Below are positions 35,301 to 47,098 of a stretch of 64,000 nt of DNA, in pieces. Origin of the DNA: Nymphaea colorata (lineage: Eukaryota; Streptophyta; Magnoliopsida; Nymphaeales; Nymphaeaceae); assembly GCF_008831285.2 (NCBI RefSeq), contig NC_045146.1, forward strand, positions 12,393,149-12,457,148. Direction: 5' to 3'. Below the pieces are notes generated by a model that saw only the letters and a program-made list of their open reading frames with translations, made no database searches and had not been told where the DNA came from. How positions within the stretch are numbered: the first letter of the stretch is position 1; each line of letters opens with the position of its first letter. Both the position numbers and the translations under genes were made by a program.

Positions 35301-38300
35301 TGACACTCTAGCTTTACAAAGTAACTCAACCATCTCATTAAAACCATTTGATCCAACAAAATTGTCGGTTAAGAGAAAAAAGTGATGGGTAATTTCATCA
35401 TTTAGTACTAATTAACACATTTTTTTCTTGTTTTTTGCTCAACCATCTATATAAATCAAATGGATAAACCTGATTAGACGGCTTAATGACTCTGGATAAC
35501 CAGTCATCCTTCACTTATTATTATTACTATTATTATTATTATTATTATATATAATATAATATAAAAGCATTTTTAGTATATTAACTATCATACATCGAGC
35601 AAATTTGTCGACTAAGCCCACATTTCCTTTTAAGGCACCAGGACCAAGAGGTGCCTTCGCGATGCTTCAACTTGTATATTGGTATCTTCTTTTACAACAC
35701 ATGAAGTTAAGCCCTCAAGAGTTCAAAACCGATGTTGGACTCACCTGTAGCTCAGCCTGAAAGGAGAGAAACGAGGGTCATGTGTAAGGAGTCAAGGGGA
35801 GAAAAGGGATAGACATCCAAATTTGAGCTTGAAAACGATAACAAACTGTGGTATGATGAAAGAAAGGAGGTTGGCATAAGGTATAAAGAGAAACCTCCAC
35901 ATTAAAATGGACAAAATATCACGAAGAGAGCATCACATGGCCAAAGATGGTCCAACTTCATGAACTCTGACCACTTTGTTGAAGTTTCATATGTGAAGGA
36001 CAGAACTAAGTTCATGAACTCCAAACGTTTTTCTTTACTCATTTACTGAGAAGAAATTTGGAATTCCCGATTCTTCATGAAATGTGTCAAGCTTTAGAGC
36101 CAAGCACCCAAACAGGCCTCAGCGCTTTTTGGAAAAGGCAAATTCAGAGAGAGAGATTGTACAGAGAATTGATAAGAGAGAGAGATGAGGAGGAGGATGA
36201 GAAAGCGAAACAGACTTAATGCTCAAGCAAGGACTCTGCGTCCACGAGCGGTAGAAGCGCGTGGACCATGTCAATACGTGCACCACCCCAATTATTGCAC
36301 CCCTCCCCACATACTTTCGGCCATCCATCTCCATTTTCAAATCTTTATTTTAAATAAATACATATATATATTTTTTTTAGAAAAACAAGTTTCTGCTAGG
36401 TTTTTAAACTTGAAAATAGTGTTTATAAAGTCAATCGCGTGAAAAACATAACATATCTATAACAATTTCCCTCTTTCATCATATAAGAAATGTGTGTGAT
36501 TTGTACTCAATTTTAAAAAAGGATACTGAGACCCATGTATTTATGTTTATGGTTTTTTTATAGGTAGCAAGGATCACAAATCCATGGATTTGAAGTCTCA
36601 TTCGTCGTCTCATGAATCCTAGGATTTGAAGTCCCATTCTTCCCATTCAATCAGCCCTCAAATTCAAGGTTCCTTAAAGGGCATTTCGTTGTTTGTTTCA
36701 TATTTGAGACCCATGTATGTTTGATATGAAGCCGATGTGACAAAAAGTCTGTGATAAATAGTAGTAAGAAATTCAGATCAGCCTAGAATGTGAAGCCCAT
36801 CCTTCTAGTCTAACTTGAATGATTCCATCTCCAATCATGGAGCCACGTAACCCTTCTTGACTTGGCAAAATGCTTAATATGAATACATGTATGCGTCCTT
36901 TTGGCCGCCCTTGGAATTGAAAACTATATTCTTAATCTTGGAATCAAATCCGGGTGGCTAGATGGCGCATGCGCCGTGTGGGTCCAACGGGATTTTGGTC
37001 TTTGATGAGAATGGCTTCGGATCCCAGGCGGCCGAGCGTGGTGGATTAGGACCCAAAATGGGCCAGCTCCGGTCCAATAATGGTCTCATTCTAGCACCGG
37101 ATTAACTCGGTGGCCCAACCTAAACCCAATCTTTTCCAGGGTCAAACTACAATCTGGGCATGATTGGATTCTATAATGAGCTTTTTTTAGTTGGATCCAG
37201 CATGGTTCGTGGAGAGTCAATGCTTCTTATAGTTTGAAGATGCGTCCATGCTTACTACTCTTGGGAACCGGATCCAAACAAGGCAACGCGGGATGTTTCA
37301 TCACCGGGATTTAATGTCTCCGGGAACCAAAATCCTGAGATTTTAAATCCTTGCAGGACCACCCGTAAATGACCTAATAATAAAAGGGTAGTCTGGACAG
37401 TGTGGATGCCCTCCCTAGAGAGTAGACCGGAGATCCCCCAACGGCAAAGTGGTCAAAAAACAGTCAACGCCCACTTCCATGCCCACGCGACTTTCACTGT
37501 TTTTCACTAACCACGTTTCTTAAACCTTTGCGAGAATTTGACCAATTTACCCTTTCAGGTTCCGCGGGGTCTTGCTTGTCAATTTAGAAAACTTTTTCAC
37601 CCTTCTTGTAATTTAGCCAACGGAGGGGATGGACAACAGGACTCCAGCTGGGCGGAATCCTTGCGGCGGAGTAGTCTTTTTTTTCTTTAAGGACAAAATT
37701 ACCCCTAATTTGAAACGGATATGATCCCTCCCTTTGTCGTTTATCATTGAAGCCGCTGGGGACCGTTGTGGACATACAGGAGGAAGGTCGAAAACACCCC
37801 CAACCTTTATCGTGAATGACGAGGCCGTCGCCCTAAAACCTAACGGGCTGCGTTCTCCCGCCTCGCGTTGATGGCGCTGAGGACGGCAGCGGCATTTTCC
37901 CGTTCCTGCCCTCGTTTTCGTCGCGACACCAAGAGTGAGGGCGTCGCGGTCATTTGAAAGCAGTTGGATAATTGCGTCATTTTGTAGGAAAAATGCAATT
38001 GCCGTACCCTGACGTCTCCTGCGTAGCTGGTGCACCTCACTGTTCATTCTGGCCTTTTAAATTTTTCCAACGATTTGACGAAAGTACCCTCGATCGGTGA
38101 ATCGACGGAAAAAAAAGGCGTTCTCGTTATCTGAACTTTTTCTGGAGTCGACGCGTACGTCCGGAAGAATTTGAACGATTCAACAACCCTCTCCTCCGGT
38201 GCATGAATATAAAACGCGTTATTTTCAGATCGAACGATCAATACTTCTCGACGGGTTGTAAGAGTTCTTCTTTATGACGTTCCCCTCATCTTCAAACTTC

Positions 38301-38560
38301 AACAACATTTTTTTTCTTTTTAGAAAGATAAATTAGCGATAAAATAAGCTTGCGTTGCCAAGGACGTTAAAAATGAAATTTTGCGTTTTCAGTGAATTAT
38401 TATGAAAAGCCCGTTGTGCACCATCTCCGATGGCGTACTAAGGGGACATAGTCGCCATTATCGACATTGGTCGACGACTATATCGTCTTTTGGCGCGCCA
38501 CTAAATATCCAACTGGCAGCTGTCTCCAGCCCACCACCCTCTTGCTTCGGCGCGCTTCTC
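32370..38560. other. Gene-poor intergenic DNA
   Basis: No frame with a recognisable domain. It holds an A12 run at about 33375, an ATT trinucleotide run at about 35516-35548 followed by TATA-rich sequence, and a palindromic GCGCATGCGC near 36965. From about 37360 the sequence becomes GC-richer towards the EXORDIUM-like gene. It then contains several phrases of the type ACCAATTTACCCTTT or ACAAAATTACCCC. Confidence 0.5.
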
Positions 38561-38581
38561 CTCCTCCTCTTTATGTGTATC

Positions 38582-38590
38582 TATATATAT
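38582..38590 (+). promoter_or_regulatory. TATA box of the EXORDIUM-like gene
   Basis: TATATATAT lies 71-79 bp upstream of the ATG at 38661, between CT-rich sequences. The spacing leaves room for a leader of about 40-50 bases. Inferred from position only. Confidence 0.55.
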
Positions 38591-38660
38591 TCGTCTTCCC
38601 TCTCCTGTCCTCACCACTACTACCACCAGGTAGAACTTTTCCGACCCGACAGCCACCAAA

Positions 38661-39737
38661 ATGGCCGGAATCCTCTCGATTCCACCACCCATTACCGTCC
38701 TTCTCCTCCTCCTCCTCCTTCTTTCAAGTGAGGCTTTCGCTCTGCGAGCATGGCGAGAGCCCACTCTCACGACTGCCAAACTCAACCCTAGCGGTGCCCC
38801 TGCCCCCTCGCTGCTGACGGAGTCGAAGCGGTACGAGGGGTCGTCGGACCTGGTGAAGCTCCGGTACCACATGGGACCAGTGCTCACCAACTTCATCAAT
38901 GTCCACCTCATATGGTACGGCTCCTGGTCCCGGCCCAGCCAGCAGATCATTCGCGACTTCATCGTCTCGCTCTCTTCGGAGTCTAACCCTGCTGGCGGAA
39001 AGAAGCCGGCGACTTCCACGGTGTCGAACTGGTGGCGGACGGTGCAGCTTTACACGGACCAGACCGGCTCGAACGTTAGCAGCAGCGTACGCATCTCCGG
39101 CGAATTCCACGACTATCGGTACTCCAACGGCAAGTCGCTCACCCGCCTGAGCGTCCAGTACGTCATCCGCAACGCCGTGACCAGCAGCCGCGGCGCACTA
39201 CCCATCGACCCCAAGAACGGCATCTACCTGGTCCTCACCTCGCCGGACGTTCAGATGCAGGACTTCTGCCGCGCCGTCTGCGGCTTCCATTACTTTACCT
39301 TCCCGTCCATCGTCGGTTACACCCTTCCCTACGCCTGGGTGGGAAACAGCGCTACCCAGTGCCCGGACACCTGCGCCTTCCCGTTCGCGCTGCCGGCCTA
39401 CATGTCTGGCAAGACGGTGGCGCTGCGTCCCCCTAACGGCGACGTGGCCGTCGATGGGATGATCAGCGTGATCGGGCACGAGATCGCCGAGCTGTCGTCC
39501 AACCCGCTTATCAATGCTTGGTACGCCGGTGAGGACCCCACGGCGCCGACGGAGATCGCTGACCTCTGCGAGGGCGTCTACGGGACCGGTGGCGGCGGGG
39601 CGTACATCGGTCAGGTGTTGACGGACGGCGCCGGAAGGCAGTATAACATGGTCGGAAAGGGCGGCCGGAGGTTCCTGGTTCAGTGGCTGTGGAGCCCCGT
39701 CGTGAACTCCTGCGTGGGGCCCAATGCCTTGGATTGA
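38661..39737 (+). CDS. EXORDIUM-like / PHI-1 family secreted protein
   Basis: Single-exon frame of 358 residues covering a full Phi_1 (EXORDIUM) domain. Family members are apoplastic proteins tied to brassinosteroid-promoted growth and carbon or phosphate status; no reaction is known. Residues 1-27 are a clear signal peptide with a poly-Leu core and a cleavage-like SEAFA. Conserved blocks include [106 protein letters not shown] and the end [22 protein letters not shown] 38661 is the first in frame and gives the signal peptide. The gene has strong C/G third positions, unlike its AT-rich flanks. It is nearest the EXL group; I cannot assign a numbered paralogue. Confidence 0.96.
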   Translation: MAGILSIPPPITVLLLLLLLLSSEAFALRAWREPTLTTAKLNPSGAPAPSLLTESKRYEGSSDLVKLRYHMGPVLTNFINVHLIWYGSWSRPSQQIIRDFIVSLSSESNPAGGKKPATSTVSNWWRTVQLYTDQTGSNVSSSVRISGEFHDYRYSNGKSLTRLSVQYVIRNAVTSSRGALPIDPKNGIYLVLTSPDVQMQDFCRAVCGFHYFTFPSIVGYTLPYAWVGNSATQCPDTCAFPFALPAYMSGKTVALRPPNGDVAVDGMISVIGHEIAELSSNPLINAWYAGEDPTAPTEIADLCEGVYGTGGGGAYIGQVLTDGAGRQYNMVGKGGRRFLVQWLWSPVVNSCVGPNALD

Positions 39738-40990
39738 TTGGCAATTTTGGACGGTTCTGTGCTTGCTCGTGAATCGCGGCCCACTTGATGCAACGGCAGG
39801 GGAGAGACGGGCGGTGGAAAATTCGCAAAGGGCTGGGATTGAAACCTAAAAAAACAAAATTTTTTTTATTAGGTTAATAGGGTTAAAAAAAAAAAGAGAA
39901 CTTGTTTTTTTTTTTCCTTTTTATATATTTTTTTGTCATTTCTCTCGTTTCTGGGGTCAGGAAATGTGGGTTTTCCCCCTCCTTTTTCCTTTTTTCTTGG
40001 TGTAGAGGTAGAAATAATGTGAATTTTTGTTGTTCTTTTTCTCCTCTGTATAGTAATTTTTGTTGATCAATAATGATAGAATGAGCAATGCTACTGTGCT
40101 CCTACAGTTGTGTGACCTCAATCTTTTCTTTTCCTTACAAATTTCTGCAAACACCAACTCCTACAGTTGTGTGACCTCAATCTTTTCTTTTCCTTTCAAA
40201 TTTCTTCAAACACTTCGGTGTTTGGAAGACAGGAGGCAAGAAGTTATTCTAATTTATGATTGTGCCCAAGTGGGGATTTTTCAAATGTGGGCTGCACCCC
40301 ATTAGACAGAGATTTTGGATCAAGACTCAATTGTTTTTTATTTTAATGATTTGTCAGGAAATATACCTATATGTTCTGATAATCCTATTCTATATTTCAC
40401 CAAGAAATGGCTTTTCTGAGCATCTGATCCGTTCTTTCCGACGTCCTTAGATCTGTCGGACTCCTGTCATGAAAAGAATAAATAAATAAATGAAGAACTG
40501 TTTTTTATATGAAATCATTGGGATGCCTAGATTATTGAAGGTGGGTAGTTCACTGTTTGGAAATGGGATTTCAGTTGGAACACATTACTCTGAAAAGAAA
40601 TGTCTTTAGTTGAAATTGTTTTCATATGAATTTGTTCAAATCGCCATAAAAGCAACCGAGAAAGTCAATGAGATTTTTGAACTTATTTTTTTAATCTCTA
40701 TGGTCTTTCTTGATTTTGGTCCGCCTGTTGACGAAAAGGTTTTGCTAACTTTGAAAATCCATAATTGGGTTGATTGATGCAACGTTGTATGATAGAAACA
40801 AGTTGAACTTTTTATTAATTTTTTTTCTTTCGATCTTTGTTTTTGCCTTTTCATAATTCATAATTAGGCCTTGTTCTTAAATCATTTCCTGGGAAACGAA
40901 AAACTCAGACTTAAGTAACATTACTAAGAAAGCCTTTTAAAGAGTGATGAGTTTCTTGATAAGAAAACCTAGAAGACATGTTTGATTAAT
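39738..40990. other. 3' flank of EXORDIUM-like gene and intergenic
   Basis: AT-rich, with A and T runs at 39846-39945. A 59-bp tandem duplication at 40099-40216 is listed separately. No gene is visible before the TRIM at 40991. Confidence 0.55.
40099..40216. repeat. 59-bp tandem duplication downstream of EXORDIUM-like gene
   Basis: CTCCTACAGTTGTGTGACCT begins at 40099 and again at 40158. The two copies differ at a few sites (CCTTACAAATTTCTGC versus CCTTTCAAATTTCTTC). It begins about 360 bp after the stop codon. Confidence 0.9.
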
Positions 40991-41182
40991 TATAACAATT
41001 CGACCCATTCTTAGTCTCGGACCTTTGGTTCGGCAGATCCCAACTTCTTCCTAGTAGTTTCGGCTTTAATCTTAAAAAGACTATGAACCAGAACAATCAG
41101 TTCATTAATAATCTCCTTTTATAAGCTCTTAAAGATTCATCACAATCTTCGATACATATGACTAAACTTCTGGGGTGTTATA
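40991..41182 (-). repeat. TRIM 3' LTR
   Basis: Left copy on the plus strand, 192 bp. It aligns over its whole length with 41258-41448, sharing blocks such as GATCCCAAC and TTAAAGATTCATCACAATCT. Confidence 0.85.
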
Positions 41183-41184
41183 AT

Positions 41185-41194
41185 CACCCCCCTT
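41185..41194 (-). other. TRIM polypurine tract
   Basis: The minus strand reads AAGGGGGGTGA directly before the 3' LTR, as expected for the plus-strand primer of an LTR element. Confidence 0.7.
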
Positions 41195-41244
41195 AAGGCA
41201 CACGCGTTCGCGCGTGTGGGACTTCAGGTCCAAGTGTTGAAACT

Positions 41245-41256
41245 GTTCTGATACCA
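41245..41256 (-). other. TRIM primer-binding site
   Basis: The minus strand TGGTATCAGAAC starts one base after the 5' LTR. The usual site complementary to initiator tRNA-Met is TGGTATCAGAGC, so there is one mismatch here. Confidence 0.8.
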
Positions 41257-41257
41257 C

Positions 41258-41448
41258 TAAAACAACCCGACCAACTCCTGGGCTCAGGCCCTTGGTTCGG
41301 CGAATCCCAACCCGCCCCTTAATAATTTCGACTTCAATCCTAAAAATGTTAGGGACCAGGACAATCATCTCATTAATGGTCTCCCTTTATAAACCTTTAA
41401 AGATTCATTACAATCTTCAATACAAAACTAAACTTTTAAGGTGTTACC
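41258..41448 (-). repeat. TRIM 5' LTR
   Basis: Right copy on the plus strand, 191 bp. Its outer end is GGTGTTACC, followed by the TTAAT duplication. Confidence 0.85.
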
Positions 41449-44400
41449 TTAATTCGAGTTGATCTGGTGACTTAAGGAATTACACAGACGAAAAAAAGTG
41501 CATTCTTCAATTCCATCTGTAAATGTTGAGACCCTTTTAACCTGTGACAGTCACATGCACTTCAGGTAGGTAGCTGCAATTCCTCACCAGAATGTGAACT
41601 TTTAGTCTTGTGACCAACAATCATGTAATTTCTCAACCCGTGACTGAAGTAAATGTATTGAAGAAAAAATGCAGTATTCCTGTCCTTGGTTCTAAGAATT
41701 ATTGTTAGAATCAGCTCCATTTGGTTTAAGAAACGTTATATTAAGCATATATAAAGTAAGGTTAACAAACTAAGAAGATTTTACAAAAAAGATGAAGCAC
41801 AGCGTCATCTTGTCAAAAGCAAAATTAACAAGTTACATGAAAAAATTTCTGAACATTTTTTCTAAGCAGCTCAATTTTTAAGGTGCAGATCTTTGGAGCC
41901 AAGTACTACCATTGTCCAAACTTGGAAGGGGAAAACTTCATTTTATTGGGTGCTATCGCATGGAAACATTGATGAAAAGTTGTGAAAGGAAATTGTGTTG
42001 TGAAAGGAAAAAGAAAAGTTGAGGTCCTTAGTTCCAGGGCAAGGTAATAGTTACATTTACGTTTGAATTGGACTCTTGATATTCTGGAGTTCATTACATA
42101 AGCAATGTGAGGGCAGAAAAAAATTAAGCTCTGATTTGTTTGATGTGCAATTTCACCAATGTTTGTACCTTTTCTGTTCTATTTTTGTGGATTAAAAACA
42201 ATGAGACAAGACCCACTTGCCCACTAGGCCTGCGCTCCCCAGCGTTGAGTTGGTAAAGTTTGATTGTGATTAGCGCATGATGAGATTGGTTGAACCCTGA
42301 TGATACCAGCAAGCAAACACGGAAAGGGACAGGTTTAATAACATAAGCCTATTGGGTTTTTAATTATATAAACTAAGAATACGGCTGACCATCTTGGAGA
42401 TGTTGTTAGAAACAAGGTGAAATTTTCCTGGATAAAAAAGTTGAAAAGATTCTGTAACAACAAGGAGTCAAGGATATCAGACTTAATTTGGTGAATACAG
42501 TAAACAGAACATTGGCAGCTTGCTGCAGTAAAAAAAAAGTCTCCTTTCGAATGGCAAGCAAGATTCCCCTTTGTCTGTATAAACAATCACACAAAACTTA
42601 GTAAACCAGAAACACTCTGAACTATCTATAGAAAAGATTGCAGATTATGTAGAATTTTCTTTGAGCATTTGAAGTGCTGGATGCGAAGACAAACTTGGGA
42701 AATCGTTGGCTTGATTCATTCTGTGATAAAAAACATTTTGGGCATTGGGAAAGACGACCACATTGATCATCTACCGTCAATCTGGTGGTGTTTCAGAGAA
42801 AGACTCCCTGAAACAGACATGTCTGTGAAGATCCTCCGACTACCCAATTCCAACGCAGTTACGCTCTCTCCAGGCAATTTCATAAACGCAAGATTGGACC
42901 AATGTGCATATGTTTTATCGGAAAGTTGATCTTTCACAAATGGCAGATCAAGCCAACTGAAACAGGATTCTGTTTTCACTAGTGAGCTTGAAAATGAAAT
43001 CCAAACAAGAGTTCTCCGTCGAATTGCCACCGCCGGTGAACTTTGGATCCTGCTTCCCGAAAGTGATGGGTTCTGCAGGAATGAGGTGAGAGATGGATAA
43101 TAGGGAAACAGAGACAAAAGCTGCGGCCTGATAAACTGTGGACTTTTTGGTCTTCTGCTCCCTGTCAACGCATCCCCAGCTACATTTTTTCAAGACCGCC
43201 ATTAATACACAAGAGAAAAACGCAGGGGAAAGCGAATGAGTTTTCAACGTAGAATTTTTGGGACAGGACGATCTGTGAAGTAAATGGCTTTTGTCCTCTG
43301 CAAGAATACGGTGGGAGGATCGGATGCAGACAACGCGCCGTTGGCTGTTGCGCTGGTGATTGCAAGCTTTGCCAGCCAAAGCGTTTGGTCGCTTGCATGA
43401 TTCGAGCTTGACAGTACCAGAGTTGAACCAGTTTATAGATGCGCGTGTAAGTGGGCTAGCGCTAGGAGTTCAACACGGTTGGATCTAATTGCACCAGACT
43501 TAATTGATCTGCACTTGGGATGTGATTTCTGAGCCATTTTCTCATTTACATACTGTTGCCCCTTAAAAGAGTCCAAAATTTGAAGCATTAGTGCCTCTCA
43601 GCCAGAGATTTCTGACTCTGCCATTGAATCGATCAATATTATTGCGGAATCTTACTTCACAGTGAAGCTGCATTGCTCGGGAATCCACAAAACTCCAACC
43701 TTCATTTAAAGGCCTAACCCCGACCAGTCAGCAGGTTTTTTCTTTTCTTTTTGTTTGAGATTTGTCTGCATGCTTGTATACGCGTATGTGCATGTGCCTT
43801 TGTTGGCTTTCTAATATTATGATATATTATACGTGAATTCATTTGATCAAGTTTAAGCAGTCCCAATGAATATTTTTTTATGATTGTTAATTTTTTTCAT
43901 AAACAGGTTCAGGCTTAGTGTACGATCTTAAATGGACGCGCTGGAACCAACCTTGAATTTGACAATCTCACATGAGCTCAAGCTCGTTTTCTACTATAAT
44001 TGTTAGTGACCAAATTCCTACTTAACAGCACGCATGAGGCTGTGGAAATGGTTTAAGGTGAGTATGGCGACCGATGCCTGAATTCATTCTGTTTAATGTT
44101 AAGTTGCATCAGATTGACAGAACAGATTATGGGAAAACATTAGTTTGGTGACCTTTATATATAACACAGAGCAATAAGACTTGCCTTTATGAGGCTATTT
44201 ACTGATGAGAGCGAGAGAGAGGAGAACTACTTTTTTGAAAGAGTGAGAGAGGAGACCTACACCTGAACGTAGGAGGGCATTTGATGGCGTGAAAGAAGTT
44301 GAAAATAAACTCTCTTTTTTTTCATGCGTATGGCGGTCGAAATAGTATGGAGGTCGGAGTTCCCATGCTTAAGTATCCTTTTTCCCCTGGCAATTTTTAG

Positions 44401-46253
44401 TTGTTGGGTTGTAAAATGAGTGAAACTTTTCAGGAAAAAAAATCACCTTGTTTGAAGAGCAAAGTGTAGAGGAAGTGTAAGCAGGTGAAAATATCATCCT
44501 CCCAGTATACCTTAAAAATATTTCTCCTCTATATATCAGGCCCCAATAATGACGTTATTTTTTTTTTTTTGAAAATTTTCAAGTTATTAAGTTGGAAAGT
44601 GAGTATCTCAAAGGGGTTGTAGCGCACTGAGCCGTAAGGCGGTCCACCTCAAAAGGGATTTGTGGTCAAATTTTCTATGGTCGCTATCACACGACCTATT
44701 GTGCTCCTCCTCTGGAGCATAGTAAGTCTGGACACATGCTTTCTGAACTCTTGAACTCTGGGGGTTGGAGGAAGTGGTATCTCTTCGAGGCAGTGTAATG
44801 AAGTGCTCAGCTTAGAGTGAAAAAAAAAAATAGAAAAGTGAGTGAAACCTTTTCTAAAAGAAAAAAAATGCCTTATTTGAAGCAAATGGTAGAAGAGGTG
44901 AAAATCTCACCTTTTAGGTGCATGCACTTTTGAAGGGAAAAAAAAAACACTCTGAATGCAGAATTAGCCAGCGGTAAATATTTTCCAGATAAACTTTTCA
45001 TGCCCATCAAACAATGAAAAGGATAGTATGGAATTATCAAACATCTCTTCTATTCGGAATAAGGAATAATTTTCCCTCTTCCACCCTGTTCCAGATTTTT
45101 TTTTTCTGGAATTTTCTTCCAGAAAAGTTCTTCTGGGCCATCAAACGCCCTCTAATTGACATCGCTTTTCTTGAAAAATCTTTAAAAAAATGTCAGCTGA
45201 AAGGACAATTTCTCCTATTTTTTCTGGCAGGAAAAATACTTTATCCTCTCGCCCACTCAAAGTAACACAACACTGAGTTTTACAACTTGCAGAAAGAACA
45301 GTGGACTGTTCAGTAGCTCCCTTCTGAGTTGGACGCTAGTGCTGATCCAAAGCTGGACCAAAACGAACGTCCTTTTTTCCATTTTGAGACGTTTACATAG
45401 ATTTTTTGCACGAAATGCAACTTGTAGAACAACCAACCACCACAATGCTGAGAGGAAGACTAGACTTTATGTCTTTTCAAGTGGAAGACGGCCATTACTC
45501 GTAGATTTGGTGCAGGTCCGGATTTCGTGAGCAGTCGCTTTGTAAAAGGCAAAGATTAGGACTTAGGACCAAATTTAATAGGACCACAATTTCTTGAACT
45601 CCTTTAGGTTCATGGTGCTGCTTAAATGTGGAATGTGAATGCTGGCAAAACAAAAGGAACCTAGCAGTGGCAAAGCCACAACTTTTTTGTGAAAGGGGCA
45701 CTTGAGTTGGTGATGTAAGTTTGGTGTGGGCATAGCATGTAACTTTTGAGTCATGACAATGAGCTCTTCTTGGTATAAAGTAGCCTGCAGTAAATTATGA
45801 TCTTTAAGATTAATACCGTCATCAGAAAATTTTCACTGGGTGGTCCTTTTTATGGCCCCATTAGAGAAGATATTCATCAAAACAACAAACTATTGGAAGG
45901 ATAGGACAGAGACCTGATATTTATGTTTAAGAGAGAGAGAGAGAGAGTTCTTTGGTGGTGCTACCATGTTATCCTATGCTCTTTCTTGGCATGAATTTTG
46001 CAAACAGATAGCACGGAGATATATTTAAAATAATTTTATTTCCCATGCTAATAGGTTTAATCACCTTTACTGCTCAAAAAATCAGCTTTTTAGTATAGCA
46101 AAAAGGTTCAAACGCTACGATACATGAGCATCGGGAGGTTTCAGGAAGCACATTAAAGAAAAAAAAAAAGTAATGTTAGCCTTAAATGGATCCTACCTAA
46201 ATATGCTCCAAATGTTAGCATGATCAAGCGATGTACAACGAGGATGTACCACG
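41449..46253. other. Intergenic, no recognised gene
   Basis: Contains overlapping minus-strand frames of 133 and 143 codons at 42767-43379, without recognisable domains and with no consistent codon bias. It also holds several A or T runs (for example near 44555 and 44820) and a GA run at 45931-45948. The frames at 42.8-43.4 kb overlap each other in different phases, so at most one could be real. Confidence 0.45.
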
Positions 46254-46676
46254 ATGAATTATGGCGGCATGAAAACATATGATCATGTCCACATGCATCC
46301 AAAAGGAAGAAACAAGAAAGAACAACAAACAACCGAGAGACCAGCAACTTTTCCCTCCATGAAACGTTATGTGGGTTCCGCAGCAGAACATGATCTGTCA
46401 CAAAGTGACCAAGAAAAAAGTGCAATGCAACGCTATGGAGCGAACTACTCTCCCCTCAATCTAGCATCAACCCTCATCAAAGTAGACAAAAGCCAAATGC
46501 AACAAGTTCAGCAGCAAACCAAACGTCCACAAGGGAAGATTCAAACACTTTGGCGCCTACTTTCTAAAGGCATCTGTCCATTTCTATTGTTTGTTTTACT
46601 CAGCATTCTTTTTTTGCATGTTTGTCCAAATCTTGTTGTAATGCATGTCGTGCATATGGAAGGGCAGAATTTATAG
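46254..46676 (+). CDS. Hypothetical protein, 140 residues, C-terminal hydrophobic segment
   Basis: Open frame from ATG 46254 to TAG, 140 residues. The first 100 residues are hydrophilic, basic and Gln-rich (MQQVQQQTKRPQGK). They are followed by a strongly hydrophobic segment, GICPFLLFVLLSILFLHVC, which could be a membrane anchor, and a short His/Met-rich tail. I recognise no family and no intron. Its length is unusual for chance in this AT-rich region, but there is no other support; it may be spurious. Confidence 0.3.
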   Translation: MNYGGMKTYDHVHMHPKGRNKKEQQTTERPATFPSMKRYVGSAAEHDLSQSDQEKSAMQRYGANYSPLNLASTLIKVDKSQMQQVQQQTKRPQGKIQTLWRLLSKGICPFLLFVLLSILFLHVCPNLVVMHVVHMEGQNL

Positions 46677-47098
46677 CTTTTCCTGGATCATCAAGTTTCA
46701 ATTTTCATTGTGAAAACCTTAGGCTCCTCAACATACTTGCCCCCTATGTATACAACCCCATACCATGATACAAGCAACGATGCTTCATAGGGATAGAAAC
46801 GATCAAACGGACCATGTACCCGATTAATGGCCAGAGGCAGCGGATGATGTCTTTATAAAATTGAAGACTGAAAATTTGGCTGTTCAACTCTTCACTTTAG
46901 GAGGAGACTTTTTGCCAATTCAACAAGGAATCATCGCAAGTAGTTAGGCCTTTCAATAATTAAGAAACAGTTTTGAAGTTACAATATTCCGTATTTCAAT
47001 CAATTGAATGAATATTATTACAGATATTACAAATTTTACAAACCAAAACCGATTAGGAAGATAGAGGACGAAACGACCCGAACACAATTACTGCCTCT

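Larger units (their letters stand above)
40991..41448 (-). mobile_element. TRIM retroelement, 458 bp, with 5-bp target-site duplication
   Basis: A terminal-repeat retrotransposon in miniature, read on the minus strand. The 5' LTR is 41258-41448, the internal part is 41183-41257 (75 bp), and the 3' LTR is 40991-41182. The LTRs (191 and 192 bp) begin GGTAACACC and TATAACACC, relics of the common TGTAACACC start, and end TTGTTTTA and TTGTTATA. TTAAT flanks both sides (40986-40990 and 41449-41453), a proper 5-bp target-site duplication. TGGTATCAGAAC next to the 5' LTR matches the initiator tRNA-Met primer site, and AAGGGGGGTGA before the 3' LTR is the polypurine tract. It encodes nothing and would depend on proteins of another element. 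LTR divergence is considerable, so the insertion is not recent. Confidence 0.88.

Noticed and set aside
37613-38047. 144-codon minus-strand frame
   Set aside because: Arg-rich composition from GC-rich repeated promoter-region DNA; no domain and no start context.
38501-39110. Minus-strand frames of 172 and 128 codons over the EXORDIUM-like gene
   Set aside because: They are antisense shadows caused by the GC-rich coding strand. The plus strand encodes a complete known family.
42767-43379. Overlapping minus-strand frames of 133 and 143 codons
   Set aside because: They overlap in different phases, have no recognised domain, and neither shows a better codon pattern.
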